A DNA stretch of 64,000 nucleotides from Siderastrea siderea. Lineage: Eukaryota; Cnidaria; Anthozoa; Scleractinia; Rhizangiidae. Position numbers and translations under genes: made by a program. Below, one piece after another: positions 10,157 through 28,520 of the stretch; position 1 is the first letter of the stretch, and the number at the start of each line of letters is the position of its first letter. The stretch spans positions 2,090,001-2,154,000 of the forward strand of contig OZ034978.1 in the NCBI GenBank assembly GCA_964030785.1, written 5' to 3'. Below the pieces are notes generated by a model that was not told where the DNA came from, did not search any database, and was given only the letters and a program-made list of their open reading frames with translations.

Positions 10157-13100
10157 TTTTTTCTTGCTGACACAAACAACACTTACTCCAGTCTGTTTTC
10201 CAGTTAGAGTTTATGGACTTTTCCATCCTTACCAACACTGTAAGTTAGGTGATCAACTGACCAGTTATAAAAGGTAGGGAATTAGGCAAATGTCGATAGC
10301 TTGGACATAATGCGATTATTTATAATATAAATAACGAAACAAATGCACACACACTGGAGAAAATTAAAAAAGGAATGAAAAATATCATGATGAATACAAT
10401 TGTGGTTTATTTTTGGAGTTTTTCAGTAATTTATGTACACATAGACAAGGTTTTCTATTTTTTTAACGATAATATGCATTCTCTTTGGTCTTTTAACATG
10501 CTTCTTGACGAAATTATGCTTACATTTATTTCAAACGTTTAAGTACTCATTGAAAAAACTAGATTTTTCTACTTACCATTTCAGAGTGTGAAAAGTCTGC
10601 ACAATCCGCACAGTAAAAGTCAATGTAACTAAACACTCTCTAACGTGGCAGCCATGTTGAAACCATGTACAAAATCCTATGCTTATATCACAAAACCGTG
10701 TACAAAACAGTTTCAAAACCGTGTACAAAATCCTATGCTTATATCACAAAACGAATGAACTTGCTGTCATCTCCACTATAATATGTGAATGTTTGTACTC
10801 CCCCGCCTTCTACATCTTCCTCAGCACCTCTTTACTCCTGCTCCCTACGATCTTGTGCATGAAAGTATTATTATTATTATGATGATGATGATGATGAAGA
10901 TGATGATGATTTTGAGATGGAATTTTTACCCTTCAATAATGGAGTTTCTGATCAAGGCGCAATTTTCTGCAAATGTTAGGAAAATGAGATGGGTTAGGCC
11001 GGATGGTTCCTCTTTCCAGGGCCTTGCTCTAGATGATGTAGGAAAGTTTCCAAGGGGTTGTTTTATGCGCACAGAGTGACATTAAAACTTCTTCAAATTC
11101 GTAACCCTTAACACCCAAAAAGTCCTTTAATCGATAGAAAATGAAACCGGAAATAAACTTACCTCGTGAAATATTCTTGGGGTAGCTCCCTTTTCCTTAG
11201 TTGAAACTCTATAGTGTGAGCACAGCTAATAACACCCGGTTTTAAAGACTACGCGGACATGAAATCGTGGTCTCAAAGTTTTCCATGATCACGCGATTTC
11301 AATGACGTTTCTCTTGAGATGACTGGGAAGGGGTTGGCAGTGTTGTTACTGTCATACAATCTGGACAGATCAATTATATAACATCAGTTTTCCATTCTTT
11401 TAAAACGTTGTGCTATTCTCCCGATTAAGGAAGTACAACTAATCAGAAAAAAATGTAAATGCTTTTGCAAATCATATCAATAGTCAAGAGAAACAGGATC
11501 CAATAATCATATGTTTTTGTTCTTGTTATAACGCTTTTCACTAGAAATTATCACGGTATATGTATGAATTGATTTAATTTTAGTTAACCCGTGACACAAT
11601 ATCAAATATTTTTACCAGTATACATTAATATGCACATTATACTACAGTAGAATACCACAGTCGTCGCCGTTATGATCTAGCATTGGGCCCTGAAGGGTAA
11701 AAACAAAATCGCAACTTGAAGGGTGTGGCAAATAGGGGAAGCAAAGTTTTGATTTCAAAAATACGATGCGCATTCTATCCCCAAATTCTCCAAATAATGC
11801 CTTAGATTACGGTTGGGATTCCTGTGGTCATACATTCTGAACAATCAACATCTGGCTAAGTAAAGGAATGTCACTTCTTACATGTATAACAATCATTTTC
11901 CCTTTTTGTGAAACCAAACCTGTAACTATCTACCCCTCAAGGGAAGACAACACTAACAGAAAACAAAATCGAAAACATCGCTATGAATGTATATGCATAG
12001 TACATTACGGGGTGAAAGGCATGAAGCCGATAATGATTCCACAGTCAACTGAAATCGGACAAAAACATCACAACCAACTTGCATATTGAGATAAAGAGAT
12101 ATACAATAAGTGCAAAATCAACAACAATCGACTTCATTTCTTAATAAAAGAAAAAGGAGACTTATTTAAAAAATAAATGGTTTTATTCACCAGTTAGCAA
12201 TGAACTATATTATTAAGAGAGGGTCCACCTGAAAACCATGCAATATTAAAATATGAGTCTACAACGACCATCTCAGATTTTGCTTACATTTTGTGTGGGG
12301 TTATATATTGAGGTGATAATAAAGTAGGTAGAATATTATCGCGAAATTCCTAAACGTATGAAAAAAACAGAGGTCGACGTATTCATGGTCGCTTTTGGGT
12401 CGAAAACGACTCGAATTTTCACCTATCTTTATACAACATTATTTATTAAGAGATTCAACCTTTCCAAACGAGGATAACGGCGTAAGTAATGCTATGAAAT
12501 GAGATTTCAAAGATACCATCAAAATTATAGATCGTTCTCTGCTTTAGCAGTAAACCTATTTTGAAAATAATGCTTTGCGGGCAATGTGTGACAGTTAAGA
12601 TTTTAGGGTAAATTTGCCTTTGGATGTCGCCAATGCGGCTCTGTTTTGAGGGTTCAATCAGCAATTGTTTTATAAAACATTTATCGAGGAAAAAGTACAT
12701 GTAAAAAAAAGTCTGTAAAGTTTAAACTACGTGTAAGATTTTTTCGGCCAAAAACGTGCTACATGCGAGTGCAGAAAACAAAGGTTGAAACGATTTTCAT
12801 AGTAAACATGGACATGCCGCCTGATCACAAGATAACTACAGCTCCAACAAACTTGTGATGCCATAAATATATGCAGACGTTCATTAATTTGCTACTCACT
12901 GCCTTTGCTGTCACACTTTACGTCAGTCTTACAGCTTGAAAGGGAGATACACACACAAGCCTTTCGGCATGTTGATCGATCGGCCCCAAGGTTATTCATT
13001 CAGATATATCCTCCAGGAAGAAGGCAAAATGTGATCCTTTCTTAAGGCTTGTCTCCTGAATATTGGTTTCAATGTTCATCAACAATTACCAGTATCCATG

Positions 13101-14234
13101 GCCTACAGATAGGATTGTTTCTTAGCCAGTAGAAGTATTGAACCTTCCTTATCCGGCGCCATGTTTTTCTTTAGAGTAGTACCCAGTCTCTCACGTCTCG
13201 ACCGAGGACTCCCCGCGAGCGTCCCAACAAATTTTTATTCACGCGGGAGAAAACAATTGCAAAATGAATACAATGTAAACAAGAGACAAGTGAATAAATA
13301 AATAAATAAATAAATAAAGGACAAAAAGTCAGGATCCCATGTCTCCTGTAACAAATTAGAGCAAACTACTAAAAGGCTCCCTTGTGCGAGCCACCAATGA
13401 AAAGAATACTCAAACAGAGGATATGCAAGGAAATCTACGATATGGTATGATATGGTTTCAATCGTTTCAAGCCCAATGGCAGAAGGAGTCGCGAACAATA
13501 ATTTATGGAGAATTCTGCTCTATTTTGTACAAAAGGTTAACTTGTAAAATACTGGCTGTAAAATACTTTGATTAGATTCTACGTACATACATCAGGTTTA
13601 TCAATTCAAGTAAAATCTGTTCACATTTAATGTTTAATTTATGATAGGGTGACCTACTACACCCCGACAATAAAAACAACAACAAAGACGTACTTAAATC
13701 GTGCAAGTGAGCAAGAATGTTTAATGATGGTTTTTGAGGAGCCGCGTAGAATTTTGATCGTGATGTAATATAAAACAACTCATTTTCAGTACCCGCATGT
13801 ATGTAGGCTCAACAGTCGTAAGGCCGGTAACCTATGTACAGCCACCCCCAAGGAAGGGGATGGCTTAGGGATTTGTGGTGGCTGTACACAGGCTATAAGG
13901 CCGGTAGGTAGTGTAAGTATCTCTCAAACGCGACCTTCATGAGCGAGCTGCAATCGCAATCGCTGGCATTAATTCCCATTGCTCCCTGCGTGCCTCTCTG
14001 TTTTACGCTTTCAGTGAGAAAACAAGACATGGTTTATGCATCGTTACATTCATAAACATTACATTCCCCACTGCATTCAAAAAGTGACGTTAGCCTCGTT
14101 TTCATCCGTTATTACTGAAAGTGTACGTATGACTTTGTGTGATCCTTTCCTGATTCAGCCCACTGCCTCGCTAAGTCCGTCCGTTTTCCTCGAACGTTAT
14201 AATGGGCAACATAAAGGAGCTTACACTGGTGTTT
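10157..14234. other. long gene-poor spacer with simple repeats
   Basis: No ORF here shows a recognisable domain. A ~54-bp direct repeat lies at 10669-10752 (GTACAAAATCCTATGCTTA twice). A GAT-type microsatellite is at 10866-10915 and an AAAT microsatellite at about 13290-13317. A short imperfect inverted repeat surrounds 13832-13897, with GTACAGCCAC facing GTGGCTGTAC. The last few hundred bases before 14235 would be the 3' flank of the nine-exon gene; I did not find a convincing AATAAA in the right orientation. Confidence 0.5.
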
Positions 14235-20261
<6,027 letters not shown>

Positions 20262-22135
20262 TTTGGTCGCAAAGAGATTCTGATTGAAATTCGATACAAG
20301 AAAAATACACCTGTAGCTGTCAAAGGTCAGACTGTCACGCAATCGTCTATTCCAGGTCCTTTCAGATTTGCGAGAAGACAGATGTTCGCCGCTCGTTTCC
20401 ATCCGATTGAGAAAGGTCTATAGGCATTATGTGGTGACCTTCCGCTGAAAGAATATGTTTTCTTTTCTGAAAAGAATACACCATCTGAAGTATAAAACGG
20501 GTCAGTTTTCAAATGACGCAGATACAAGCAGAATACTTTGATGTGCCGTTATCAGCTCGTTCGATCACATCTGTTCAGCAAAATAACCATGGCGTGATAA
20601 GTGCCACGAAAGCCAAACAATATACGATAACCAACCTTCAAAGCAAGTGTCTTTTTAATAGCAAGAAGTTCTTTAGGTGGACAACTTGTCTCAACAGATA
20701 TCAACAGTAAGTCGGTATGTTGTTTGTTTTCGTTCACGTTTGCTATATGCTTCTGGTTATGTTAAATTGCGAAGCTACGCTACCAAAATTTTGGCAAGAG
20801 AAACGAATTGTTGCTGCAAAATATGTTTTTAATAACTTTGACATTATTGTTTGAGAAAATTCTATTTTCTTACGTTAAACTTCAACTGATAAGGATTTTC
20901 ATGTTGAGCTCATTTGCATATCGAAATGGCATTATGGACATTTATTGATGAAGATTCTGTCAACCAACCTAAACTTTACAGAGTTTTTATTTGTGAAAAA
21001 GAATGACTATTTCTTTGGCAATCTAATGACAGTTTTCAATTGGATTGAGATAGCGCCGCATCTCCACAAATAGCGACTATGAAGACCCCACTTCACGGGC
21101 GTAAATTCAATAACGTGAATTGATATTTGAATTCTAGACAAACGAATTAACCGACAACAGTTTACTGTACACTGGTCTTTTGTTAAGGGTTACAACTACT
21201 GTCAGTAGATATGATATTTCGTTTCTTCCCATATTGTGCTTGTACGAGGTGATCAAATTTGGGGTAAATTTTGCCTCAAATTTGAGCACATTTGTTGATG
21301 TGACAGTTTGATTGACATTTCTCCTAAACAATAGACAATTGAGCCAAACTGTTCCACAGGGTATATGTACTAGTGAAGTTGCACATGTGTGCCAAATTTG
21401 AGGGAAATCGGAGAGATGCATTGTAGACCCGTTTGCATGGTTCTCACATGGACCCTCTCTTAATTAAACTGTCCCGGCATCTGGTTAGGTGACTGTAATG
21501 GGATCTGTTCTCAGAAAGTCACATATGAAAAGGACGGAGTTGAGATGCTAGTTGTTTTCAGTCGGACAACGCCTAAGACTATAGTCAAGATTCCCTCGCT
21601 CCCTGAGCCCCTTGGTACGTATACTATTTGAGGGAATTTGGGTACCCCCTCACCTTTGCTGGGAACAGTTTCATTGACAGTTAGCGTCATTCTATCAAGG
21701 CCATTGTTTATTATGCAGATTATGAATAAATGGTCACCTGTGTGGCCAAAATATGCCATAATGCGTTATGTCATTTCTCTACTGAGCAAACCGAGCTCTA
21801 CCAAGGGATTGCACACTAGATATTTTACAAAGTTAAAATCTAATGGGGCATAAAAAGGCCCTTATTATTCTAAGGAACCAAAGTTGGAAATATCTTTCCC
21901 TCAAGGAAATTAAGGCAACGTTAACTTATGAAACTAAATATGTAAACCGTATTTCTCGATTAAACGCCAGGAACTGAATGACTGCAGGTGAAATTCAAAT
22001 AGACGCCGGGTCTAAAATGTCGAGTTTCAAATAAGCCCCTGCCCCCAGGACTTAACTGATGTACGGGCGTTTATTTAAGGTTCTGCGTTGATTTGAATCG
22101 ATGTTTTGTCACTAGTAAGGGCTATGAACAGACAT
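20262..22135. other. spacer upstream of the nine-exon gene
   Basis: This holds the promoter side of the minus-strand gene starting at 20261. Open frames are short and not supported by splice sites or domains, including an 82-codon minus frame at 21759-21511. I see no strong TATA box or CpG cluster. No element boundary was found up to the hairpin at 22136. Confidence 0.45.
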
Positions 22136-22224
22136 AAGCACTTAATGACTGGCCCCAGGGGAAGCAGTGAGTTTTGTTGGGGAAACAAAACTCACTGTTT
22201 CCCGTGGCCAGTCATTAAGTGTTT
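22136..22224. repeat. near-perfect hairpin, ~40-bp arms
   Basis: The arm 22136-22178 (GCACTTAATGACTGGCC onward) is the reverse complement of 22184-22224 with a few mismatches and a loop of about five bases. The hairpin abuts the left inverted terminal repeat of the element at 22223-22675, so it is likely part of that element's end structure. Confidence 0.85.
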
Positions 22225-22675
22225 TGTTATACCTCCCAACTCAAAAATAGAAAAAATTAAGCTTACATACGCGAGCAAGGAGTTGAGATCCGTCTTGTTT
22301 AGTTCTTCAAAGCTTTGTGGTAAGTTTTGTTCCTTACAGAACTCTTATAAGGTTTTAACAGCATTTTGTAAAGCCTTGTTTGTGGATTTCGAACTTTTAT
22401 CCCGTATCAATTGTTCAATTTCTTCTTCTGTTCGGACTTGAAAGTGTTTCGCGGCCATGACGGAGAAAATATATATTCTTGACGTGGCTGGACACAAATT
22501 TGCCGCGGATTGAAGGCGCACGACCTGATCACGTGCGAGTCGAAAGTTCAACTTGTTGTTTCTCTAAGGAGTTAGTGAGTTTTGTTCGCCCTAGGAAGTT
22601 AGACTGTTTTGACCCGTGCATGTGACACTTTCTTGTCCAATAAAAAAAGGCGTTTGAGTTGGGAGGTATAACAAA
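22223..22675. mobile_element. inverted-repeat element carrying a Crypton-type first exon
   Basis: The left end TTGTTATACCTCCCAACTC and the right end GAGTTGGGAGGTATAACAA (ending at 22674) are inverted over about 22 bp, enclosing ~450 bp. Inside, on the minus strand, a start at 22458 opens a frame to a donor at 22266 (TAT|GTAAGC). The encoded start, with TEEEIEQLIRDK followed by KSTNKALQNAVK and then FCKEQNLPQSFEELNK, resembles the N-terminal helices of Crypton/DUF3504-type tyrosine recombinases. One in-frame TAA interrupts it after VKTL. The element is non-autonomous; the larger parent should carry the rest of the recombinase. Confidence 0.65.
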
Positions 22676-23124
22676 TCAGTATGACAGACAATAGATTTGG
22701 TACTGTGCACTTGCGGGTGTTAAAATCAATTGAGACAAAGTTTTTCTTGAATATTTTTGGCTAATGTTTTATTGATTTAGCCTTCTATTCACTGAACTTT
22801 ATGGAAAATCAACTAAAAAATAAGGCTATCCAAAAACGGTGAAACATTCCTTAAAAAACGGCTTGAAATAAACGCCTACATGTTTGATTTTTAATTACAT
22901 AAGCCACTCCGGGTTTTAATTGAGAAAAGAAATACAGTGTTGCACATTTTCTTTTCATGCATTCATTTTTTAATCTTACTTAGTCAATTCCTGCTCGACT
23001 GCACACCTGCAGCTCCAAAATTTCGTTTCTATAAGCGTGGAAGTTATTTAAGTAATTTTCTGTAGTTTGGTGTCCCTAAGGCGGGAGTTCACTTATATTT
23101 AAATTGCTTGTAGAAACTGTCAAC

Positions 23125-23526
23125 CGGAAAGAAAGGCAGAAGTTTTTTTTCCTCTTTCAGCCTTTGCGATTGCGCTTTACATTCTGCCAGGACAGAGCGA
23201 CAGCGTCACTCAATGGCTTTGACTGATGGCTTCCCAGTACGCTCTTACTCCATCCCCACGACCGTCTTGTATCTTTCCTTGTCCAAAATGCGAAGTTCGC
23301 ATAAGCCAAGGAAATCTCTCAAAGCGTTTCTGGGGACACAGTACCTTTCCGTGGCTTTCGCAAGGGAGCACTTTCTGTCTTGCAGGATCTTTAATACACC
23401 TTCATAACCGGCACTTATGCCTTCTAGATTCAGGCCTGTCACTACAAGGCAAAACATTAAGGTTTGAATCAAATAAGGTAATTTCCAGCCTAGAAATTTC
23501 CATTTGTACCGCTTCCAATCTCGCAC
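23125..23526 (-). pseudogene. fragment of a helix-turn-helix gene family
   Basis: The frame from 23526 reads AGYEGVLKILQDRKCSLAKA, then RNALRDFLGLCEL and LDKERYKTVV. This is a psq-like helix-turn-helix layout that I recall from multi-copy coral proteins. After a stop and frameshift near 23245 the next expected block continues in another frame (RSVLAECKAQSQRLKEE, then KKLLPFFPVDS) to about 23125. Without its upstream and downstream domains it is a decayed fragment. The substrate or target DNA is unknown. Confidence 0.5.
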
Positions 23527-23849
23527 TACACAAATTTAATAACGTAATTTATATGGCATACCATAGCTTGGTGAAGTGCGATCATCCGTATGAGTGTAGT
23601 CCTGAGAAGGACCTGTTGTTGGTGAAATTGATTGACGTTTGACCACCTGAGCGGAAGTTATCTTCCAAGTCAAGTGATTTGTGCAACATCTGTGGATGGT
23701 ATACATTCTCTGGCTATTGACCTGATTGATTGTGGATACGTTCCACACTATCATAGAGCCTGGAACAGATTGTTTGAAATGACTTTGCCTAGCGATTTTC
23801 ATGTTTCAAGCCATTTTTATCCATACCATCCGTGTAACAAGAGATGACA

Positions 23850-25139
23850 GAAAATTGTTTTAGTGCTGCAACTTCTTACACTATTATTCTGGGCTTCCAT
23901 TGATGTCAAGACATCTTTTACTGTAGATTTTGGAACAAACGTATCTTGACACTAGTTCCTGACGTTTTCATTGTTAAATGCTTGCATTTCTGGAACTTGC
24001 TCCAAGATTTTATTTTTCGGATGTGTGGTATTTACGCGGCTGGAGTCATCTACGCCTAGCTGCCTTAGGCGGTCGGTAAGAAGATGTGTTCAGCTAACTT
24101 AAATACCATTGGGCTCTCTTGATTATCTGTCCTAGACTCTTGTAAAAAAGACACCAGCTCTGCTAGAACTTCAGCTTCGACTCTCTTCTTCATCTCTCGC
24201 TACACCTGCCTTCGTGCCACTTGATTTTCTGTACAATGTGTTCAGACACTTTGCATGGTACATTGCACCTTGTGCGATCATATTGCCTGACGAAAGTTTC
24301 CCGATCAGTGTGGTGTCCTGCAACAGCTCTGCTTATTCTCTCACCCGTTGATCTAATTGGAATGTGGGGGCTTCACGTAGGTATCCTGCCTCTTCACCAA
24401 TGTCACAAAAGAAGCACACATTTCTTGATATCTCTGTAACTATGGCACAACGCTCCCTGGTTACCTTTTTTAGACTCTTGTCATTTGAAATTTTGCTGCA
24501 CTTCCATTTCTCTGTCCGTTTCAGCTCAGTGGTGTTAAACTTGTTGTGGCAACTTTTACACCATTTAGCCTGGTGCGTTGTGAGCGTTTTTGTGCTAAGT
24601 CTCCAACTTCAACTAACTCTAACACACCGATGTACATTGGCATTGTCCCCAGGTCTCGGAAAAGTCCGATATTCCTTGCATCCAGCCCCAACATCTGACC
24701 TTGTGGTATTTGCTGAACACCAGGGCTCTTCATCTGTTTTGGTTTGGCATCAGATGCATTTATCCCAGTCCAGATCAATAACACCATGACTCGGTTCAGG
24801 CATTTTTAGGCGACTATCTGGTCAATTTTTCTAAGTAAAAAATGCTGACATTTGGGGAAACAGACGTAGTTGGAACACATTTAGTTGGAACATGTGTCTA
24901 GGAGTGCAAGGTCTTCCATACAAATAAAAAAGGGAAACCTAAGGAAAACTTACGTAAAGTAATCATAGACAGAATCAAATGTTATACTTACCTACGGTTT
25001 ATTAGGTATTTCTGACAATACTCCACCTTGGTGTTGCTTACGAAGACTGTACAAAAATAAATCTCCACACTTACAAGTCGTGTTTTTCTTTCTTAATGCA
25101 AATATCAAAATATCACAATAGCAGATTTTGCGGGTTTTG
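23850..25139. other. no recognised gene
   Basis: Open frames on both strands at about 24221-24789 overlap and none carries a domain I recognise. A minus-strand reading near 24420 (ALCHSYRDIKKC) has protein-like composition but is broken by stops. The end of the stretch runs into the 18S rRNA pseudogene. Confidence 0.4.
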
Positions 25140-26121
25140 CCTGGTTCTTTGGTCATTCATACTAACTGATCAAGTCGGATGGCCTTACGTTGGCGATGTT
25201 TCATTCAAATTTCTGCCCTATCAACTGTCAATGGTAAGGTAGTGGCGTATCATGTTTGCAACGGGTGACAGAGAATTAGCGTTCGATTCCCGAGAGGGTG
25301 CCTGAGAAATGGCTACCACATCCAAGGAAGACAGCAGGTGCACAAATTACCAAATCCTGACTCAGGGACGTTGTGACAAGAAATAACAATACAGGGCTTT
25401 TCCAAGTCTTGTAACTGGAATGAGTACAACTTAAATCCTTTAACAAGGATCCATTGGAGTGCAAGACTGGTGCCAGCGCCTCTAGTAATTCCACCTCCAG
25501 TAGCGTGTATTAAAGTTGTTGCAGTTAAAAAGCTCGTAGTTGGATTTCGGAATGGCCTGGTTGGTCTGCCACAAGGTATGTTATTGACCGAGCTGTTCTT
25601 CCTCGCAAAGACTGAGTGTTCTCAGGATCTGTGACGTTACTTGAAAAAATTAAAGGTAGGCACCACTTGGACACATAAGCATGGAATAATAGAATAGGAC
25701 TTTGGTTCTGTTTAGGTTGTTTCTGGAACTGAAGTAATGATTGAGAGAGACAGTTGGGGGCATTTGGATTTCGTTGTCAGAGGTAAAATTATTGTATTTA
25801 GGAAAGGTTAACTACTGTGAAAGCGTTTGCCAAGAATGCTTTCATTAATGAAAAACAAAAGCTGGAGGATCAAAGACGATCAGATACCGTCCTAGTTCTA
25901 ACCATAAACGATGCCAACTAGGGATCAGAGGGTGTTATTGGATGGCCCCTTTGGTACCTTGTGGGAAACCACAGTTTTTGGGTTCTGGGGGAAGTATGGT
26001 TGCAAAGCTAAAAATTGAAAGACTTGATAGAAGGGCACCACCAGGAGTGGAGCCTGGGGGTTAATTTGACTCAACATAGGGAAACTCACAGGTCCAGACA
26101 TAGTGAGGATTGACAGTTTGA
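25140..26121 (+). pseudogene. 18S rRNA pseudogene, central ~1 kb
   Basis: Highly conserved 18S landmarks occur in order on the plus strand: TCTGCCCTATCAACT (25212), GGCTACCACATCCAAGGA, AATAACAATACAGGGC, GGTGCCAGC, TTAAAGTTGTTGCAGTTAAA (25511) with AAGCTCGTAGTTGGATTTC, CATGGAATAATAGAATAGGA, AGACGATCAGATACCGTCCT, GGGAAGTATGGTTGCAAAGC and GGTCCAGACATAGTGAGGAT. Many substitutions fall at otherwise invariant sites: the CAGCAGCCGCGGTAA core is changed to CAGCGCCTCTAGTAA, and small indels are present. The 5' third and 3' third are missing. It is therefore a dead fragment, not part of a working rDNA unit. Confidence 0.93.
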
Positions 26122-26919
26122 CGGTTTGTATACAAATTGTGAAAGCATCGTCTATCGATCGTTTAGTCTTTAGATGTTAAAGGCTACAGGTGTCGGAAAA
26201 GTTACCACAGGAATAAAGTAATCGCTGATGAAGTCGTCGGTTGGTTTGACCCGCCCTGCTTGTTCGACCGTTGTTGCAATTTCCGTAGGGAACAAGAGAA
26301 CAAAACGAATCAACAACTAACAAAAAACAACAATCAAAAAGCTCTCTGATGAAGTGGCAAAGCCAATTCAAGATTACACGAGTCAAGTGAAGATTACACG
26401 AACAAAACGTTTAATTGCTCAGAGGATTGCAAGGCAATACAGCAACAAAGAAAGAACTCTGAAAGAATTCTCGTAGGGAAGAACAGGACATAACAAATCA
26501 ACATAAAAGTAACAAAAAAGCAGGAAACAAAAAGCTCTTGGTTGAAAGTCAATTCAAGATAACAGGAAAAACCTTTCAGAGGATTGCAACGCCGTTTAGC
26601 AACAAAGGGAGAACTTTAGTTACAAAACAGTAGAAGAAAACAATACATTGCTCAGTGGAGTCCAACACAACGCTATTAAAGGTATTGATTCTCCCTGTTT
26701 ACATTGCAACCTCAAAAACGCCTACGACTAAATAATGAAAGAGCCGAGCTGTCTCTGTTAATTTTGCTGTTGATTCTTTTTCGGCGGGGGGGGGGGATTT
26801 TTTTTTCCCGTGAACATATAAAAAGGCCCCTCCTCGCAAACAAAGGGAATTATTTTCTGTGATTACCTCAAAAAGAAAGTGAATGGTACTCTCGCCTTGC
26901 TTAGGTGAAACCTACAAAT
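26122..26919. other. spacer between 18S pseudogene and LINE fragment
   Basis: A degenerate internal duplication is visible: blocks near 26255-26400 (GGGAACAAGAGAACAAAACG, AAAAAGCTCTCTGATGAAG) recur loosely at 26475-26580 (GGGAAGAACAGGACATAACA, AAAAAGCTCTTGGTTGAAAG). A short G-run lies at about 26786. No coding potential is seen. Confidence 0.4.
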
Positions 26920-27338
26920 GAATTCCCCCGGCCTAGTTCGGCCACTGTTAGAATACGCAGCAACAGTCTGGGACCCCTACACGAAAGCAAGCAACAGTAA
27001 AATAGAAATGGTCCAGTGTTGTGCTGCTTGCTTTGTACTCAGGAATTATATTTGAACGTCTAGTGTTAGTGATATGCTCGACCAGCTGGGGTGGAAATCA
27101 CTCCAAAGCAGGAGAAAGTTGAGACTCTGTATGTTGTATAAGATACACTATGGTCTCGTGGCAACAGATGGCATGTCGCTATTAACTCCAGTGCAGCGAA
27201 AGAGCAGGCATCAAAACTCACATGTATGTGAGGTACCCCATTCCAGAACCAATTGTCATAAGTACTCTTTCTTCCCGCGTACCAAAAGGGAATGAAACAT
27301 TCTGCCCAAGGTAGTGTTCAAATGCCGAGATTGAACTC
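26920..27338 (+). pseudogene. C-terminal fragment of a non-LTR retrotransposon reverse transcriptase
   Basis: In one plus-strand frame the sequence reads LVRPLLEYAATVWDPYT, KIEMVQCCAACFVL, MLDQLGWKSLQSRRKLRL, MLYKIHYGL and FFPRTKREWN-like (Trp codon now TGA). These are the thumb-side motifs that close CR1/L2-type LINE polymerases. Two in-frame stops (after RNYI and in place of that Trp) and the absence of the upstream palm domain show a 5'-truncated dead copy, as usual for target-primed insertion. Confidence 0.85.
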
Positions 27339-27464
27339 TGAAAAGAAAAAAAAAACAATTGCCATATTGACTGCTAACTGCTGACCCTACTGCTTTATTT
27401 ATTTATTATTTTTTTATGACCCCTCACGGGAATCTTCATATGAAGGAGGTGGGGATTCAAGAAA

Positions 27465-27585
27465 GGAGAAGAAAAGGTTCCTCCCTCCAAACGTTGGGTA
27501 CATTTTTCCAAGTCAGAAAGGCTCATCCCTCCGAAACCTTGGGTGAAGTTTTTCTAAGTTAGAAAGGTTCCTCCCTCCGTTTTTT
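27465..27585 (-). repeat. ~56-bp repeat array, left copy
   Basis: Two to three copies of a unit with AAGTCAGAAAGGCTC and CCTCCCTCC occur on the plus strand. The same unit appears five to six times in the opposite orientation at 32955-33245, next to the 28S pseudogene. The two arrays therefore bracket 27.6-32.9 kb in inverted orientation. Confidence 0.8.
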
Positions 27586-27918
27586 TTTTCACTCAGCGAG
27601 AAACATAATTGAGTGTACAATTAGAAAAAAGAAAGTTTTGGAGTGAAGTAAAAACGCAAAAAGTGGGTAACCAAAGTGGCAGAAAAAGCTGAGCTCATTA
27701 ATGCATTACGTTAGGGTCTGAAAAGGTGCAATAAGTCGTGTCCCGGTTTTGACAAAGGAATGAGTAATGATTAGTAACCACCAACATATCAATTCAAGCA
27801 ACAACTGTTTAATAAAGCTGAAATATATTAAGTGAAATATAAACCAAAAGTCTGAACATTACAAAGCAAAAAATAGGAACGTTTCTCATTGCATCTTTTA
27901 CGAACTTTCTATATCAAG

Positions 27919-28520
27919 TTAGGAACTGCGTTTCCTCTTGTTCTTCGCGACAGACTTGCCGTACTGCGGACGTTTTCCAGAATCAGGGTTTTCTCCTGAG
28001 GACTGTCTCTCCACAAGCTCATCCGTTTCATGGCTTGATGAAGCCTGTGACTTTTCCTTTGATCTATGGCTGCGCTCTTTGGCAACTGCCTCTAGCTCTT
28101 TCTGAGAACTTTTCTCCGAACAAGACTTTCTGCTCTCCCGAATGAAACGAGCAATGATCACCGATCTCGCTTGCATCCGATGTCAACAGGAGATGTTGAC
28201 GACAGATGTTCCTGACTTTGCACTTGAACGTCACTCTGCCATTGACGTCTGCTAGCCATCCCAGGAGTACCCTGTCTACGGGATGTGCTTGGGCAATTTG
28301 ACGAGTCCTCTCCATGATTATCGTCCTACATGCCTCTGCGTGGCACGCCTCTTTATCAGGATGTGGTCTAAGAGATATGGTCTCATGCCGACGAGACTTG
28401 CCTCTTGTCGAAACTTTTCAGTAGCACGACTTCGCTGCTTTTTTTCTGCAAAAGCTTCTGGATCAACACCGACGGCGCTAGACAATGAACAGCGGTCAGT
28501 AAATGTTCTTTGTAACATGG
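27919..28520 (-). other. possible C-terminal coding region, low complexity
   Basis: A minus frame 28176-27919 encodes 85 residues rich in Ser, Lys and Glu and ending GKSVAKNKRKRSS, a nuclear-localisation-like tail. A different frame upstream (about 28300-28165) reads SRRQGTPGM and QEHLSSTSPVD, and a third (28518-28318) reads AEKKQRSRATEKFRQEA. The composition looks protein-like, but frames change without good splice sites. This may be a broken terminal exon or chance; no domain is recognised. Confidence 0.3.

Noticed and set aside
25276..25494. 72-codon minus-strand frame
   Set aside because: It lies antisense inside the 18S rRNA pseudogene, where conserved rRNA words explain the sequence.
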